64,000 bases of DNA, from positions 27,616-91,615 of the forward strand of contig NZ_JAALAA010000021.1 in the NCBI RefSeq assembly GCF_011045035.1. The letters run 5' to 3'. The notes under the pieces were generated by a model that did no database searches, had not been told where the DNA came from, and was given only the letters and a program-made list of their open reading frames with translations. Shown piece by piece: positions 17,198 to 26,068 of the stretch. Made by a program: the position numbers and the translations under genes. The stretch's first letter is position 1. Each line of letters begins with the position of its first letter. Source of the DNA: Nocardioides turkmenicus (lineage in GTDB: Bacteria; Actinomycetota; Actinomycetes; Propionibacteriales; Nocardioidaceae).

Positions 17198-18175
17198 CTA
17201 CGCCGCCGGCGAAGGCGCCGGCATCGTGTAAGCCCCCGGCGACGGCGTGACGAACACGTTGACGCCCTCCTCGAGCTGCAGCGCCCGGGCATGTGTACGC
17301 GTCAGCTCGGCGGTCACGACCTCACCGTCATCGGTGAGGACCGTGAGGCGCACCTCGAACCCGATCCGCAGGACGCGCGAGACGGTGCCCTCGAGCGAAT
17401 GCTCGGAGATCGGTGACGGGGTGACCTCGACGTCGTGGGGCCGGATCAGGGCGCCACCGAGCGTGGTCACGTCGCCGAGGAACGACATCACGAAGTCGTT
17501 GGCCGGCTCGTCGTAGAGCTGCTCGGGGGTGCCGATCTGCTCGATCCCGCCCTGGTTGACAACCACGATCTCGTCGGCGACCTCGAGGGCCTCCTCCTGG
17601 TCGTGGGTCACGAAGACGGTGGTCACGTGCACCTCGTCGTGGAGCCGTCGGAGCCAGTCGCGCAGCTCCTTGCGTACCTTCGCGTCCAGCGCGCCGAACG
17701 GCTCGTCGAGCAGCAGCACCGACGGCTCGATCGCGAGCGCGCGCGCCAGCGCCATCCGCTGCCGCTGACCGCCGGAGAGCTGCGAGGGCAGCCGGTTGGC
17801 GAACTGCGACAGATGGACGAGCTCCAGCAGCTCCGCGACCTTCGCCTGGATCTCCGCACGCGGACGCTTGCGGATCTCCAGCCCGAAGGCGACGTTCTTG
17901 GCCACCGAGAGGTGCTTGAAGGCCGCGTAGTGCTGGAAGACGAAGCCGACGTTGCGCTTCTGGACGGGCAGGGAGGTCGCGTCGTTGCCCTCGATCACGA
18001 CCGACCCGGAGTCGGGCGTCTCCAGCCCGGCGATGACCCGCAGCAGCGTGGTCTTGCCACCGCCGGAGGGCCCCAACAGGGCGGTCAGCTGCCCGGTCGG
18101 GATGGTCAGGTTGATGTCCTCCAGCGCGACGAAGTCGCCATAACGCTTGTTGACACCGGTTACTTCGATGCTCAT
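17198..18175 (-). CDS. cysA: Sulfate ABC transporter ATP-binding protein
   Basis: 325-residue ATPase of the sulfate/thiosulfate importer. Walker A GPSGGGKTT (about residue 36), signature LSGGQRQRMALARAL and Walker B VLLLDEPFGALD are intact, followed by a C-terminal TOBE-like domain. The ATG at 18175 follows a GGACCCATCCC leader; the frame is open further upstream but overlaps cysW without similarity. It is the last gene of sbp-cysT-cysW-cysA and drives import through the two permeases encoded just upstream. Confidence 0.95.
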   Translation of the reverse strand: MSIEVTGVNKRYGDFVALEDINLTIPTGQLTALLGPSGGGKTTLLRVIAGLETPDSGSVVIEGNDATSLPVQKRNVGFVFQHYAAFKHLSVAKNVAFGLEIRKRPRAEIQAKVAELLELVHLSQFANRLPSQLSGGQRQRMALARALAIEPSVLLLDEPFGALDAKVRKELRDWLRRLHDEVHVTTVFVTHDQEEALEVADEIVVVNQGGIEQIGTPEQLYDEPANDFVMSFLGDVTTLGGALIRPHDVEVTPSPISEHSLEGTVSRVLRIGFEVRLTVLTDDGEVVTAELTRTHARALQLEEGVNVFVTPSPGAYTMPAPSPAA

Positions 18176-18188
18176 GGGATGGGTCCTT

Positions 18189-19031
18189 TCACCGTACGCG
18201 CGCACCGCGGGCGCGCAGCACGAAGACGATGAGGATGCAGACGACCGAGACGCTGGCGAGGAGGAAGGCGACGGCGTACGCGCCCTGCTGGTCGAAGTTG
18301 AGGTACTTCTCCTCGACGGCGAGGGTCGCGGTGCGGGTCTGGCCGAGCACGTTGCCGGAGACGACCTTGACCGCACCGAACTCGCCGAGCGAGCGGGCCA
18401 GGGTGAGCACGACGCCGTAGACGACGGCCCACTTGATGCCCGGCAGCGTGATCCGCCAGAACGTCTGCCACGAGCTCGCGCCCAGCGAGGCCGCGGCCTG
18501 TTCCTGCTCGGTCCCGATCTCCTCCAGGACAGGGATGACCTCGCGGATCACCAGCGGCAGCGACACGAACGCGGTCGCCATGATGATCCCGGGCGTCGAG
18601 AAGATGACCTGGATCCCAGCGGACTCCAGGGCAGGCCCGAACCAGCCGTCGCGGCCGCCGTAGACGAGCACGAGCGCCAGGCCGACGACGATCGGCGAGA
18701 CGGACAGCGGCAGGTCGATCAGCGCGCTCAGGATGCGCTTGCCCGGGAACTCGGTCCGGACGAGCAGTAGCGAGATCGAGACGCCGAAGACCAGGTTGAT
18801 CAGCGTCGCGACGACGGCGGCGATGCAGGTCAGCCGGATCGCGTGCATCATCTGCGGGTCGCTGAAGATCCCGGCGAACGCCTCGGTCGTGAACCCGACG
18901 TCGGGGACGTGGAAGGCGTTCCAGCCGACCAGGACGACCGGCCAGGCCACGAGCAGACAGAGATAGGCGATGACGACCAGACGGAGGACGTACGTCAGTG
19001 GTGTGCGCGGAGCGCGACGGGTCTCAGCCAC
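18189..19031 (-). CDS. cysW: Sulfate ABC transporter permease CysW
   Basis: 280-residue inner-membrane permease with six predicted helices and the EAA loop EEIGTEQEQAAASLGASSWQ region (EQEQAAASLGAS), which contacts the ATPase. N-terminal VIAYLCLLVAWPVVLVGWNAF is the first helix. GTG start at 19031 overlaps the cysT stop by 8 bases. Partner of CysT in the sulfate/thiosulfate channel. Confidence 0.94.
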   Translation of the reverse strand: MAETRRAPRTPLTYVLRLVVIAYLCLLVAWPVVLVGWNAFHVPDVGFTTEAFAGIFSDPQMMHAIRLTCIAAVVATLINLVFGVSISLLLVRTEFPGKRILSALIDLPLSVSPIVVGLALVLVYGGRDGWFGPALESAGIQVIFSTPGIIMATAFVSLPLVIREVIPVLEEIGTEQEQAAASLGASSWQTFWRITLPGIKWAVVYGVVLTLARSLGEFGAVKVVSGNVLGQTRTATLAVEEKYLNFDQQGAYAVAFLLASVSVVCILIVFVLRARGARVR

Positions 19032-19875
19032 GGCGGACCATCCTCCGCTGGATCAGGTCGAGGACGACGATGACGAGCAGCGAGACCACGAGCAGCATCG
19101 CCGCGATCGCCGCTGCGCCCTCCGGGTTGTCGTTCTCGATCGCGGACAGGATCCGCACCGAGGCGACCTCGGACTTGAACGGCAGGTTGCCCGAGAGCAG
19201 GACCAGGGAGCCGTACTCCCCCATCCCGCGCGCGAACGAGAGCGCCGCACCCGCCGCGATGGCCGGGGCCAGCGACGGCAGGATGATCCGCCGGAACGTG
19301 GTGAACCGGGAGGCCCCCAGGGAGGCCGCGGCCTCCTCCACGTCGGCGTCCAGCTCCTCGAGGACCGGCTGCACCATGCGTACGACGAAGGGCAGGGTCA
19401 CGAAGGCGAGCGCCAGGTAGACCGACATCGACGTGTTCGCCAAGTGCAGGCCGAGCGGTGACTCGGCGCCGTAGAGGGAGAGCAGCACGAGGCCGGCGAC
19501 GATCGTCGGGAGCGCGAACGGGATGTCGATGATGACCTCGAGCAGGCCCTTGCCCCAGAACCTGTCGCGCACCAGGACCCACGCGATGACGGTGCCGATG
19601 ACGACGTTGATCAGCGTGACCACGACGGCCGCGCGGATCGTGAGCCAGATGGCGGAGGCGGTCTGCTCGTTGCCGAGCTGGCTCGCGAAGGCGGACCAGC
19701 CCCCGCTGGACGCGGTGATGATCACCGCGACCAGCGGGATGAGGACGAGCAGGCTGAACCAGAGCATCGTGACGCCGAGCCCGATGCCGCTGGTCCTTGT
19801 CAGAGTGGAGGCCGGCCGACTGGACCGTGTCGAACGTGGGGCAGCCGGCCCGGCCGTAGGGATGGTTGTGGTCAT
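19024..19875 (-). CDS. cysT: Sulfate ABC transporter permease CysT
   Basis: 283-residue permease, about six helices, with the EAA-type loop ELDADVEEAAASLGASRF near residue 195. IDIPFALPTIVAGLVLLSLYG matches the conserved CysT/CysU core. The N-terminal 30 residues are Ser/Thr/Arg-rich and variable. It begins 7 bases after the binding-protein gene and overlaps cysW. Confidence 0.94.
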   Translation of the reverse strand: MTTTIPTAGPAAPRSTRSSRPASTLTRTSGIGLGVTMLWFSLLVLIPLVAVIITASSGGWSAFASQLGNEQTASAIWLTIRAAVVVTLINVVIGTVIAWVLVRDRFWGKGLLEVIIDIPFALPTIVAGLVLLSLYGAESPLGLHLANTSMSVYLALAFVTLPFVVRMVQPVLEELDADVEEAAASLGASRFTTFRRIILPSLAPAIAAGAALSFARGMGEYGSLVLLSGNLPFKSEVASVRILSAIENDNPEGAAAIAAMLLVVSLLVIVVLDLIQRRMVRRG

Positions 19876-19882
19876 GACCGGA

Positions 19883-20959
19883 CTACTGGGAGGCCTTGCC
19901 GGACTTCGCGATGGAGTCGGTCACGATGCCGAGCGCCTCGCCGTCCTCACCGGTGCCGAAGAGCTTCTCCTTGACGCCGGACCAGTCGCGGCCGCCGAAG
20001 TCGTTCTCCAGGGTGAGCAGCTGCTTCGGCGCCGGGAACGGGTCGGCCGGGTCCTTGGCCCCCTTGATGTCCTCCGGCTTCAGACCGATCGCGTCCCAGT
20101 CGACGACGCCGGGCTCGGCGGTGTTGACCGGGCGGAAGCCGGTCAGCGCGAACTGCTTCTGACCGCCCTGGGGGTCGAGGACGAAGTCGAGCCAGTCCTG
20201 CGACGGCTTCGAGGAGTCCTTGAGGATGGCGCCCGGGTTCTCGATCAGCACGGTCGAGTCGGGGACGATGTACTCGAAGCCCTGCCCCTGCTGGGCGGCG
20301 AGGATCGCCTCGTTCTCGTAGGCGAGCAGTACGTCACCGGTGCCGCCGAGGAAGGCGGTCGTGGCGTCGCGACCCGAGTTGGTGAGCGTGACGACGTTCT
20401 TGAAGAGCTTGTCGAGGTACGCCTTGCCCTCTTCCTCGGAGCCGCCGTTCTTCACGACCGAGCCCCAGGCGGCCAGCGCGTTCCAGCGGGCGGCTCCGGA
20501 GGAGGCCGGGTTGGCGGTGACCACGCCGACGCCCGGCTTGATCAGGTCGTCCCAGCCCTGGATGTTCTTCGGGTTGCCCTCACGGACACCGAGCACGACG
20601 ACCGAGCTGGACACGATGCCCTTGTTGTCGCCGTCGTCCCACGTCGGGTCGACCAGGCCGGCCTTCTCCAGGCGCTGTACGTCGGTGCCGACGGACAGGT
20701 GCACGTAGTCGGCCTTCAGACCCGACTCGACCGCGCGGCTCTGGTCACCGGAGGCGCCGTACGAGGTCTCGAAGGTGACGCCCTCGCCCTCGGGGGTCTT
20801 GTTGAACTCCTTGGCGATCGCCTTGTTGGCCGTCTCGGGGACGGCGAATCCGACGATGGAGATCGACTCCGCGTCAGTGCCACCGCCGGAGCCACCGCAT
20901 GCGGTCAAGGTCAGGATGCTCGCAGCGGCCAGCGCCACTGCAACCTTGATCTTCTTCAT
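19883..20959 (-). CDS. sbp: Sulfate-binding lipoprotein
   Basis: 358-residue extracytoplasmic sulfate/thiosulfate receptor anchored as a lipoprotein. The signal peptide ends in the lipobox LTAC (Cys at residue 21). Conserved ligand-site segments include TSYGASGDQSRAVESGLKAD, FLGGTGDVLLAYENEAI and FRPVNT near the end. I start at the ATG of MKKIKVAV (20959) because GAGGAACC lies just before it; a start 12 bases upstream is possible. First gene of the operon, preceded by a 17-bp palindrome likely to be its operator. Confidence 0.93.
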   Translation of the reverse strand: MKKIKVAVALAAASILTLTACGGSGGGTDAESISIVGFAVPETANKAIAKEFNKTPEGEGVTFETSYGASGDQSRAVESGLKADYVHLSVGTDVQRLEKAGLVDPTWDDGDNKGIVSSSVVVLGVREGNPKNIQGWDDLIKPGVGVVTANPASSGAARWNALAAWGSVVKNGGSEEEGKAYLDKLFKNVVTLTNSGRDATTAFLGGTGDVLLAYENEAILAAQQGQGFEYIVPDSTVLIENPGAILKDSSKPSQDWLDFVLDPQGGQKQFALTGFRPVNTAEPGVVDWDAIGLKPEDIKGAKDPADPFPAPKQLLTLENDFGGRDWSGVKEKLFGTGEDGEALGIVTDSIAKSGKASQ

Positions 20960-21021
20960 CTGGTTCCTCACTTCTGCCCTGCCGAGTCAAGGTCGATCGG
21001 GTTACGAATGTCGAGGACAAT

Positions 21022-21038
21022 ACTGGACTTAGTCGAGT
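21022..21038. promoter_or_regulatory. Near-perfect palindrome upstream of sbp
   Basis: ACTGGACTTAGTCGAGT: 8-bp arms with one mismatch around a central T, 63 bases from the sbp start. Shares GGACTT with the dyad before the Rrf2 gene. Candidate Rrf2 operator controlling sulfate uptake. Confidence 0.45.
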
Positions 21039-21104
21039 GAATGTGAAAACGAGCGATCGGTCCGCTTCGTGGACGCCGACCAGCCTGCGGGGCTGACCTC
21101 TCGG

Positions 21105-22022
21105 CTAGACGCCGGTGGTGCTCAGCGGGGCGAGCTGCTCGCGCAGGACCTTGCGCCGGTGGTGGACCGCCTCGGCGCTGAAGATGACCAGCGCGACCCA
21201 GACGATCGCGAAGCCGGCCCAGCGGCCGGGAGGCATCGCCTCGTGGGCGATGAAGACGCCGACGGCGAACTGCAGGATCGGCGCCAGGTACTGCAGCAGC
21301 CCGATCGTGACCATCGGCACCCGGATGGCGGCCGCGCCGAAGCAGGCCAGCGGCACCACGGTGATGATGCCGAGGCTGATCAGCATGAGCACGTGGAGGA
21401 CGCCGTTCCCGAAGAGCGTGCCGTTCCCGGTGGCCTGGAGCGCGATGATGAGCGCCAGCGCGAACGGCGCGGTCACGGCGGTCTCGACGGCCAGCGACTC
21501 GAACGGGCCGACTCCCGCGCTCTTCTTGAGCAGCCCGTAGGTGCCGAACGAGAACGCCAGCACCAGCGCGACCCAGGGCAGCCGCCCGTAGTCGATGGTG
21601 AGCACGACGACGGCCACGAACGCGATCCCCAGGGCTACCCACTGGAGCTTCCGCATCCGCTCGCGCAGGATGATCACGCCCATCAGCATCGTGACCAGCG
21701 GGTTGGTGAAGTAGCCCAGGCTCGTCTCGACGATCCGCCCGTTGTTGACCCCCCAGATGTACGTCACCCAGTTGATCGAGATCACCGCGGCCGCCGCTGC
21801 CAGCAGCATGAGCTTGCGCCGGTCGCGCAGGATCGCCGCCACCTGCTTGCGGCGCCCCACGATCAGCACCAGTGCCGCGGCCACGATCAGCGACCACACG
21901 ATCCGGTGGCCCAGGATCTCCCAGGCACCGGCAGGCTCCAGGAGCGGGAAGTAGAGCGGGAACGCACCCCACATGACGTACGCCGCAGCGCCGAACATCA
22001 CTCCACGACGCTGCTCACTCAC
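21105..22022 (-). CDS. rarD: RarD-family EamA/DMT transporter
   Basis: 305-residue membrane protein with ten predicted helices in two EamA-like repeats (drug/metabolite transporter superfamily). GVMFGAAAYVMWGAFPLYF, GHRIVWSLIV, NWVTYIWGVNNGRIVETSLG (20 residues) and SFGTYGLLKK are RarD hallmarks. The start is GTG at 22022. The name derives from E. coli chloramphenicol-sensitive protein; the natural substrate is unknown. It follows the nuo/polyprenyl-synthase operon in the same direction but a hairpin-like dyad separates them. Confidence 0.92.
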   Translation of the reverse strand: MSEQRRGVMFGAAAYVMWGAFPLYFPLLEPAGAWEILGHRIVWSLIVAAALVLIVGRRKQVAAILRDRRKLMLLAAAAAVISINWVTYIWGVNNGRIVETSLGYFTNPLVTMLMGVIILRERMRKLQWVALGIAFVAVVVLTIDYGRLPWVALVLAFSFGTYGLLKKSAGVGPFESLAVETAVTAPFALALIIALQATGNGTLFGNGVLHVLMLISLGIITVVPLACFGAAAIRVPMVTIGLLQYLAPILQFAVGVFIAHEAMPPGRWAGFAIVWVALVIFSAEAVHHRRKVLREQLAPLSTTGV

Positions 22023-22028
22023 AGCCTT

Positions 22029-22050
22029 ACGTTACCGCTCCGGGTAACGT
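22029..22050. terminator. Dyad between polyprenyl synthase and rarD
   Basis: ACGTTACC-GCTCCG-GGTAACGT, perfect 8-bp arms. On the plus strand a CTTTTT run follows; on the minus strand, the direction of transcription here, none does. Either a weak terminator of the long operon or an operator in front of rarD (7 bases from its start). Confidence 0.45.
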
Positions 22051-22083
22051 CTTTTTACCTGAGGCCGAAAGTCGAGACCCTCC

Positions 22084-23097
22084 TCAGACGGAGCGGACGG
22101 CGACGATGTCGGCGAAGGCCTCGAGGGCCGTACGGACCGGGCCCTCGGGGAGCGGGGCGAGCGCGGTCTTGGCCTCCTCCGCGCGGGCCTGGACGTAGGC
22201 ACGGGCCTCGGCCAGCGCCGGGTGGGCGCGGAGCAGGGAGACACACTCGGCCAGGGCCGCGTCGTCGGTGAGATCGCCGTCGAGCAGCTCGAGGAGACGG
22301 GCGTCGCCGGGGTCGTTCGCACGGCGGACGAACAGCACCGGGAGCGTCGGCACGCCTTCGCGCAGGTCGGTGCCCGGCGTCTTCCCGGACTCGTCCGAGG
22401 CGATGTCGAGGATGTCGTCGGAGAGCTGGAAGGCGACGCCGACGATCTCGGCGTACGCGACCAGGGCCTCCTGGATCTCCTGCGACGCACCGGAGAACAG
22501 GGCGCCGTAGCGCGCCGCTGTGGCGATGAGGGAGCCGGTCTTGCCGGCGAGCACCTCGAGATGGTGGTCGACCGGGTCGACGCCCTCCTCCGGCTCGACA
22601 CCTTCCAGGATCTGGCCCTCGACGAGTCGCCGGAAGGCCTCGGCCTGGATGCGTACGGCCTCTGCCCCCAGGGTCGCGGTCAGCTCCGAGGACCTGGCGA
22701 AGAGGAAGTCGCCGGTCAGGATCGCCACGTTGTTGTCGTAGTGGGCGTTGGCGGAGTCGGCGCCGCGGCGTACGAGCGCCTCGTCCATCACGTCGTCGTG
22801 GTAGAGCGACGCCAGATGGGTCAGCTCGACGACCGAGGCGGCAGTGATCACCTCGGGCGCATCGGCATCCGGTCCGCATTCCGCCGTCAGGCACACCAGC
22901 AGCGGCCGGAACCGCTTGCCGCCGGCCTCCAGCAGGTGGGAGGCCGCCTCTGTGACGAAACGGGACCGGCTCTGGGTGTGACCCGCCAGGTCCTTCTCGA
23001 TCACTGCGAGGCGCGCGCGCAGTCGCTGCTCGAGCTCGGGATCGGTGATCGGGAGGGCGAGTTCAGGGGCTCGGTCGGTGGGTGCGCTGGTGCTCAC
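22084..23097 (-). CDS. Long-chain polyprenyl diphosphate synthase (menaquinone side chain)
   Basis: 337-residue trans-prenyltransferase that extends farnesyl/geranylgeranyl diphosphate with IPP to the long tail of menaquinone. The first aspartate-rich motif is LYHDDVMDEA near residue 92, the second LSDDILDIASDESGKTPG near 221, and GGKRFRPLLVCL precedes the first. The open frame extends through nuoN, but the GTG at 23097 overlaps the nuoN stop by 4 bases and gives a normal N-terminus. Cotranscription with nuo genes ties quinone-tail supply to the complex that uses it. Chain length cannot be read from sequence alone. Confidence 0.92.
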   Translation of the reverse strand: MSTSAPTDRAPELALPITDPELEQRLRARLAVIEKDLAGHTQSRSRFVTEAASHLLEAGGKRFRPLLVCLTAECGPDADAPEVITAASVVELTHLASLYHDDVMDEALVRRGADSANAHYDNNVAILTGDFLFARSSELTATLGAEAVRIQAEAFRRLVEGQILEGVEPEEGVDPVDHHLEVLAGKTGSLIATAARYGALFSGASQEIQEALVAYAEIVGVAFQLSDDILDIASDESGKTPGTDLREGVPTLPVLFVRRANDPGDARLLELLDGDLTDDAALAECVSLLRAHPALAEARAYVQARAEEAKTALAPLPEGPVRTALEAFADIVAVRSV

Positions 23098-24650
23098 CCG
23101 ATGAATCCTCCCGCATCCACCAACAGGCTGAGCACAGGGCCCGGAATTACACCCAACAAGACGGTGGCGACAGCGCTCAGAGCGATCACGACGGAGGTGG
23201 CGTAGGACGGGGTGGAAACCGTGGCCGCGTCCTCGCGCGCGTCGGTGAAGAACATCAGCATGATGACGCGTACGTAGAAGAAGATCGCGATGATGCTGGA
23301 GCCGATCGCCACCGCGACGACGGGCCACTGACCCGCGCCGAGGGCCGCGGCGAAGACGCCCCACTTGCCGATGAACCCGGCGGTCAGCGGCAGTCCGGCC
23401 ATCGAGAGCAGGAAGACGGCGAAGGTCGCCGCGACCCATGGGTTGGTACGTCCCAGGCCGGCCCACCGGTCCAGCGAGCCGACCTCGCCGTTGGGCCCGC
23501 GGACCAGGGAGACGATCGCGAACGCGCCGAGCGTGGCGAACCCGTAGGCGGTCAGGTAGAAGAGCACCGCCTGGGTGGACCCGAAGGCGTCGGTCTGCAC
23601 ACCGAGGAGACCGGTGAGCAGGAAGCCGGTGTGGGCGACGGCGGAGTAGCCGAGCATCCGCTTCACGTCGCTCTGGACGATCGCGAACGACGCGCCCAGC
23701 AGCATGGTCAGCACCGCGACGACCCCGATCGCCGGACGCCAGATGTCGCCCTCGGCGCCGAAGGCGACGTAGAAGAGCCGGAGCATCGCGGCGAACGCGG
23801 CGATCTTGGTGGCGGCCGACATCCAGGCGGTCACCGGCGTCGGGGCGCCCTGGTAGACGTCCGGCGTCCAGGAGTGGAACGGCACCGCACCGGTCTTGAA
23901 GAGCATGCCGACCGCCATCAGACCGATGCCGAGGAGCAGCAGCGGACTGGAACCGTCGGCAGCCGCCGCCTCGCCGATCTCCGCCAGCGACATCGACCCG
24001 GCGAAGCCGTAGACCAGCGCGAGACCGTAGAGGAAGATGCCGGAGGAGAAGGCGCCGAGCAGGAAGTACTTCAGCGCCGCTTCCTGGGAGAGCAGCCGGC
24101 GACGCCGCGCCAGACCGGTCAGCAGGTAGAGCGGCAGCGAGAGCACCTCGAGCGCCACGAAGAGCATCAGCAGGTCGCCGGAGACGCAGAAGAGCATCAT
24201 CCCGCCGACCGCGAACATCATGAGCGGGTAGACCTCGGTGTGCTCCAGGCCCCGCTGGGAGGCGGTGCGCTCGGCCGAGGTGCCCGGCAGTGCAGCCGCC
24301 TGACCTGCGAAGACGCTCACGCCGTTGTCGAGGCGACGCTCGGCGAAGAGCGCGACGCTGCCGAGCGAGACCAGCAGCACCAGCCCCTGGGAGAAGACCC
24401 CGGGACCGTCGATGACGAGGGCTCCCTCGCCCGTCGAGACACCCAGCCCCGACCCGGCGCCGACGGCGACCGTCCCGGCGAGCGCGGCGACCAGCCCGGC
24501 CAGCGCCAGCGACACCTGGGCGTTGAACCGGGCGGCGCGGGGCGCGAAGGCCTCCACGACGACACCGGCGCACGCGACGCCGAGCACCAGCAGGACGGGC
24601 CAGATGGTGGCGTACGAAATTCCGGGGGACTCGAACATCGCGTCACTCAC
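23094..24650 (-). CDS. nuoN: NADH dehydrogenase subunit N
   Basis: 518-residue antiporter-like proton-channel subunit of complex I, about 14 helices. SDVKRMLGYSAVAHTGFLL with the conserved Lys and KTGAVPFHSWTPDVYQGAP (19 residues) are signature segments of the ND2/NuoN group. GTG start at 24650 overlapping nuoM by 8 bases; an ATG four codons later is possible. Last Nuo subunit, followed by the prenyl synthase. Confidence 0.95.
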   Translation of the reverse strand: MSDAMFESPGISYATIWPVLLVLGVACAGVVVEAFAPRAARFNAQVSLALAGLVAALAGTVAVGAGSGLGVSTGEGALVIDGPGVFSQGLVLLVSLGSVALFAERRLDNGVSVFAGQAAALPGTSAERTASQRGLEHTEVYPLMMFAVGGMMLFCVSGDLLMLFVALEVLSLPLYLLTGLARRRRLLSQEAALKYFLLGAFSSGIFLYGLALVYGFAGSMSLAEIGEAAAADGSSPLLLLGIGLMAVGMLFKTGAVPFHSWTPDVYQGAPTPVTAWMSAATKIAAFAAMLRLFYVAFGAEGDIWRPAIGVVAVLTMLLGASFAIVQSDVKRMLGYSAVAHTGFLLTGLLGVQTDAFGSTQAVLFYLTAYGFATLGAFAIVSLVRGPNGEVGSLDRWAGLGRTNPWVAATFAVFLLSMAGLPLTAGFIGKWGVFAAALGAGQWPVVAVAIGSSIIAIFFYVRVIMLMFFTDAREDAATVSTPSYATSVVIALSAVATVLLGVIPGPVLSLLVDAGGFIG

Positions 24651-26067
24651 CTGCCTGGATCACATTGACGAGAGGCTCCACGACCGGCGACGCCGCCGAG
24701 ATCAGCGGTGCGGGGACGAAGCCGAAGAAGAAGAGCGCGACCAGCAGCGGCACGAGTACGCCGACCTCCCGCCGGTCGAGGTCGCGGACCGGCCCTCGGG
24801 AGAGCTGCGCGGGCCCGGTGAAGATCCGCTGGTAGGCCCACAGCACGTAGATCGCGGCGAGCACGATCGCGGTGACCGCGATGACACCGACCAGCCAGTG
24901 GTAGTCGAAGGCGCTGATCAGGACCATGATCTCGGAGACGAACTGGGAGAGCCCGGGAAGGCCCGCGGTGGCCAGGCCGGCGATCAGGAACGTGCCGGCC
25001 AGCACCGGGGTGGCCTTCTCCAGCCCCCGCATCGACGAGATCGAGGCGGTGCCCTTGCGGGTGATCAGGAACCCGGCGATCAGGAACATCGCCGCGGTCG
25101 CGACACCGTGGTTGACCATGTAGAGGATCGCGCCGACCAGGCCCTCGCGGGTCGCGGCGAAGATGCCGAGGGTGATCAACCCGAAGTGCGAGAGCGAGGT
25201 GAGGCCGATCAGGCGGAGCAGGTCGTCCTGCCCGATCGCGAGCACGGCGCCGTAGACGATCGAGATCAGCGCCAGCACGATGACGACCGGCGTCGCCCAG
25301 GCGGAGGCCTCCGGCACCAGACCCAGGCAGAGCCGGATCATGCCGAAGGTGCCGATCTTGTCGAGGACGCACACCAGGAGCACCGAGGTCGGCGTGGTCG
25401 CCTGCTCGGTCGTGTCGGCCAGCCAGGTGTGCACCGGGAACAGCGGCGCCTTCACCGCGAACGCGATGAACATCGCCACGAAGATCCAGCGCTCGGCGGT
25501 GGTGCCGATGTCGAGCTGGGCCAGGTCGCTGATCAGGTAGGACGGCGCACCGGCCTCCGAGGAGACCACGAAGAACCCGATCAGCGCACCGAGCAGCACC
25601 AGGCCGCCGCCGAGCTGGAACATCAGGAACTTGAGCGCGGCCTTGGCCCGGTTCGGCCCACCGTGCTGGCCGATCATGAAGTACGCCGGGATCAGCGTCG
25701 CCTCGAAGGCGATGTAGAAGACGAACAGGTCGGCAGCCAGGAAGGTGAGCAGCGCGAAGGCCTCCAGAGCCAGCGCCCAGGCGTACCACCGCTTGTCGTG
25801 GTCCTTGACCGCGGCCACCATCACCAGCGGCACCAGGACGACGGTCAGCAGCACCATCAGCTTGCCGAAGCCGTCCATCTCCAGCGCCCAGTGGACGCCG
25901 AGCGGCTCCATCCAGACGAGGTCGGTGTCGGGGGCGGTGAACATCGTCACCAGGCCGGCGATCAACGTGGCGATCGCGAAGCCGAAGGCCCACAGCTTGG
26001 GCCGGGCCGGCATCACCGCGGTGATCAGCGCACCCGCGAACGGGATGAGAACGAGGAGTGTCAGCAA
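24643..26067 (-). CDS. nuoM: NADH dehydrogenase subunit M
   Basis: 474-residue antiporter-like subunit (ND4 family). HTWLADTTEQATTPTSVLL and LIGLTSLSHFGLITLGIFA carry the conserved residues of the proton pathway, and FYIAFEATLIPAYFMIGQHG the conserved Glu on helix 5. The start seems to be TTG at 26067, one base after the nuoL stop; no upstream ATG/GTG is available. Confidence 0.95.
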   Translation of the reverse strand: MLTLLVLIPFAGALITAVMPARPKLWAFGFAIATLIAGLVTMFTAPDTDLVWMEPLGVHWALEMDGFGKLMVLLTVVLVPLVMVAAVKDHDKRWYAWALALEAFALLTFLAADLFVFYIAFEATLIPAYFMIGQHGGPNRAKAALKFLMFQLGGGLVLLGALIGFFVVSSEAGAPSYLISDLAQLDIGTTAERWIFVAMFIAFAVKAPLFPVHTWLADTTEQATTPTSVLLVCVLDKIGTFGMIRLCLGLVPEASAWATPVVIVLALISIVYGAVLAIGQDDLLRLIGLTSLSHFGLITLGIFAATREGLVGAILYMVNHGVATAAMFLIAGFLITRKGTASISSMRGLEKATPVLAGTFLIAGLATAGLPGLSQFVSEIMVLISAFDYHWLVGVIAVTAIVLAAIYVLWAYQRIFTGPAQLSRGPVRDLDRREVGVLVPLLVALFFFGFVPAPLISAASPVVEPLVNVIQAGE

Positions 26068-26068
26068 G

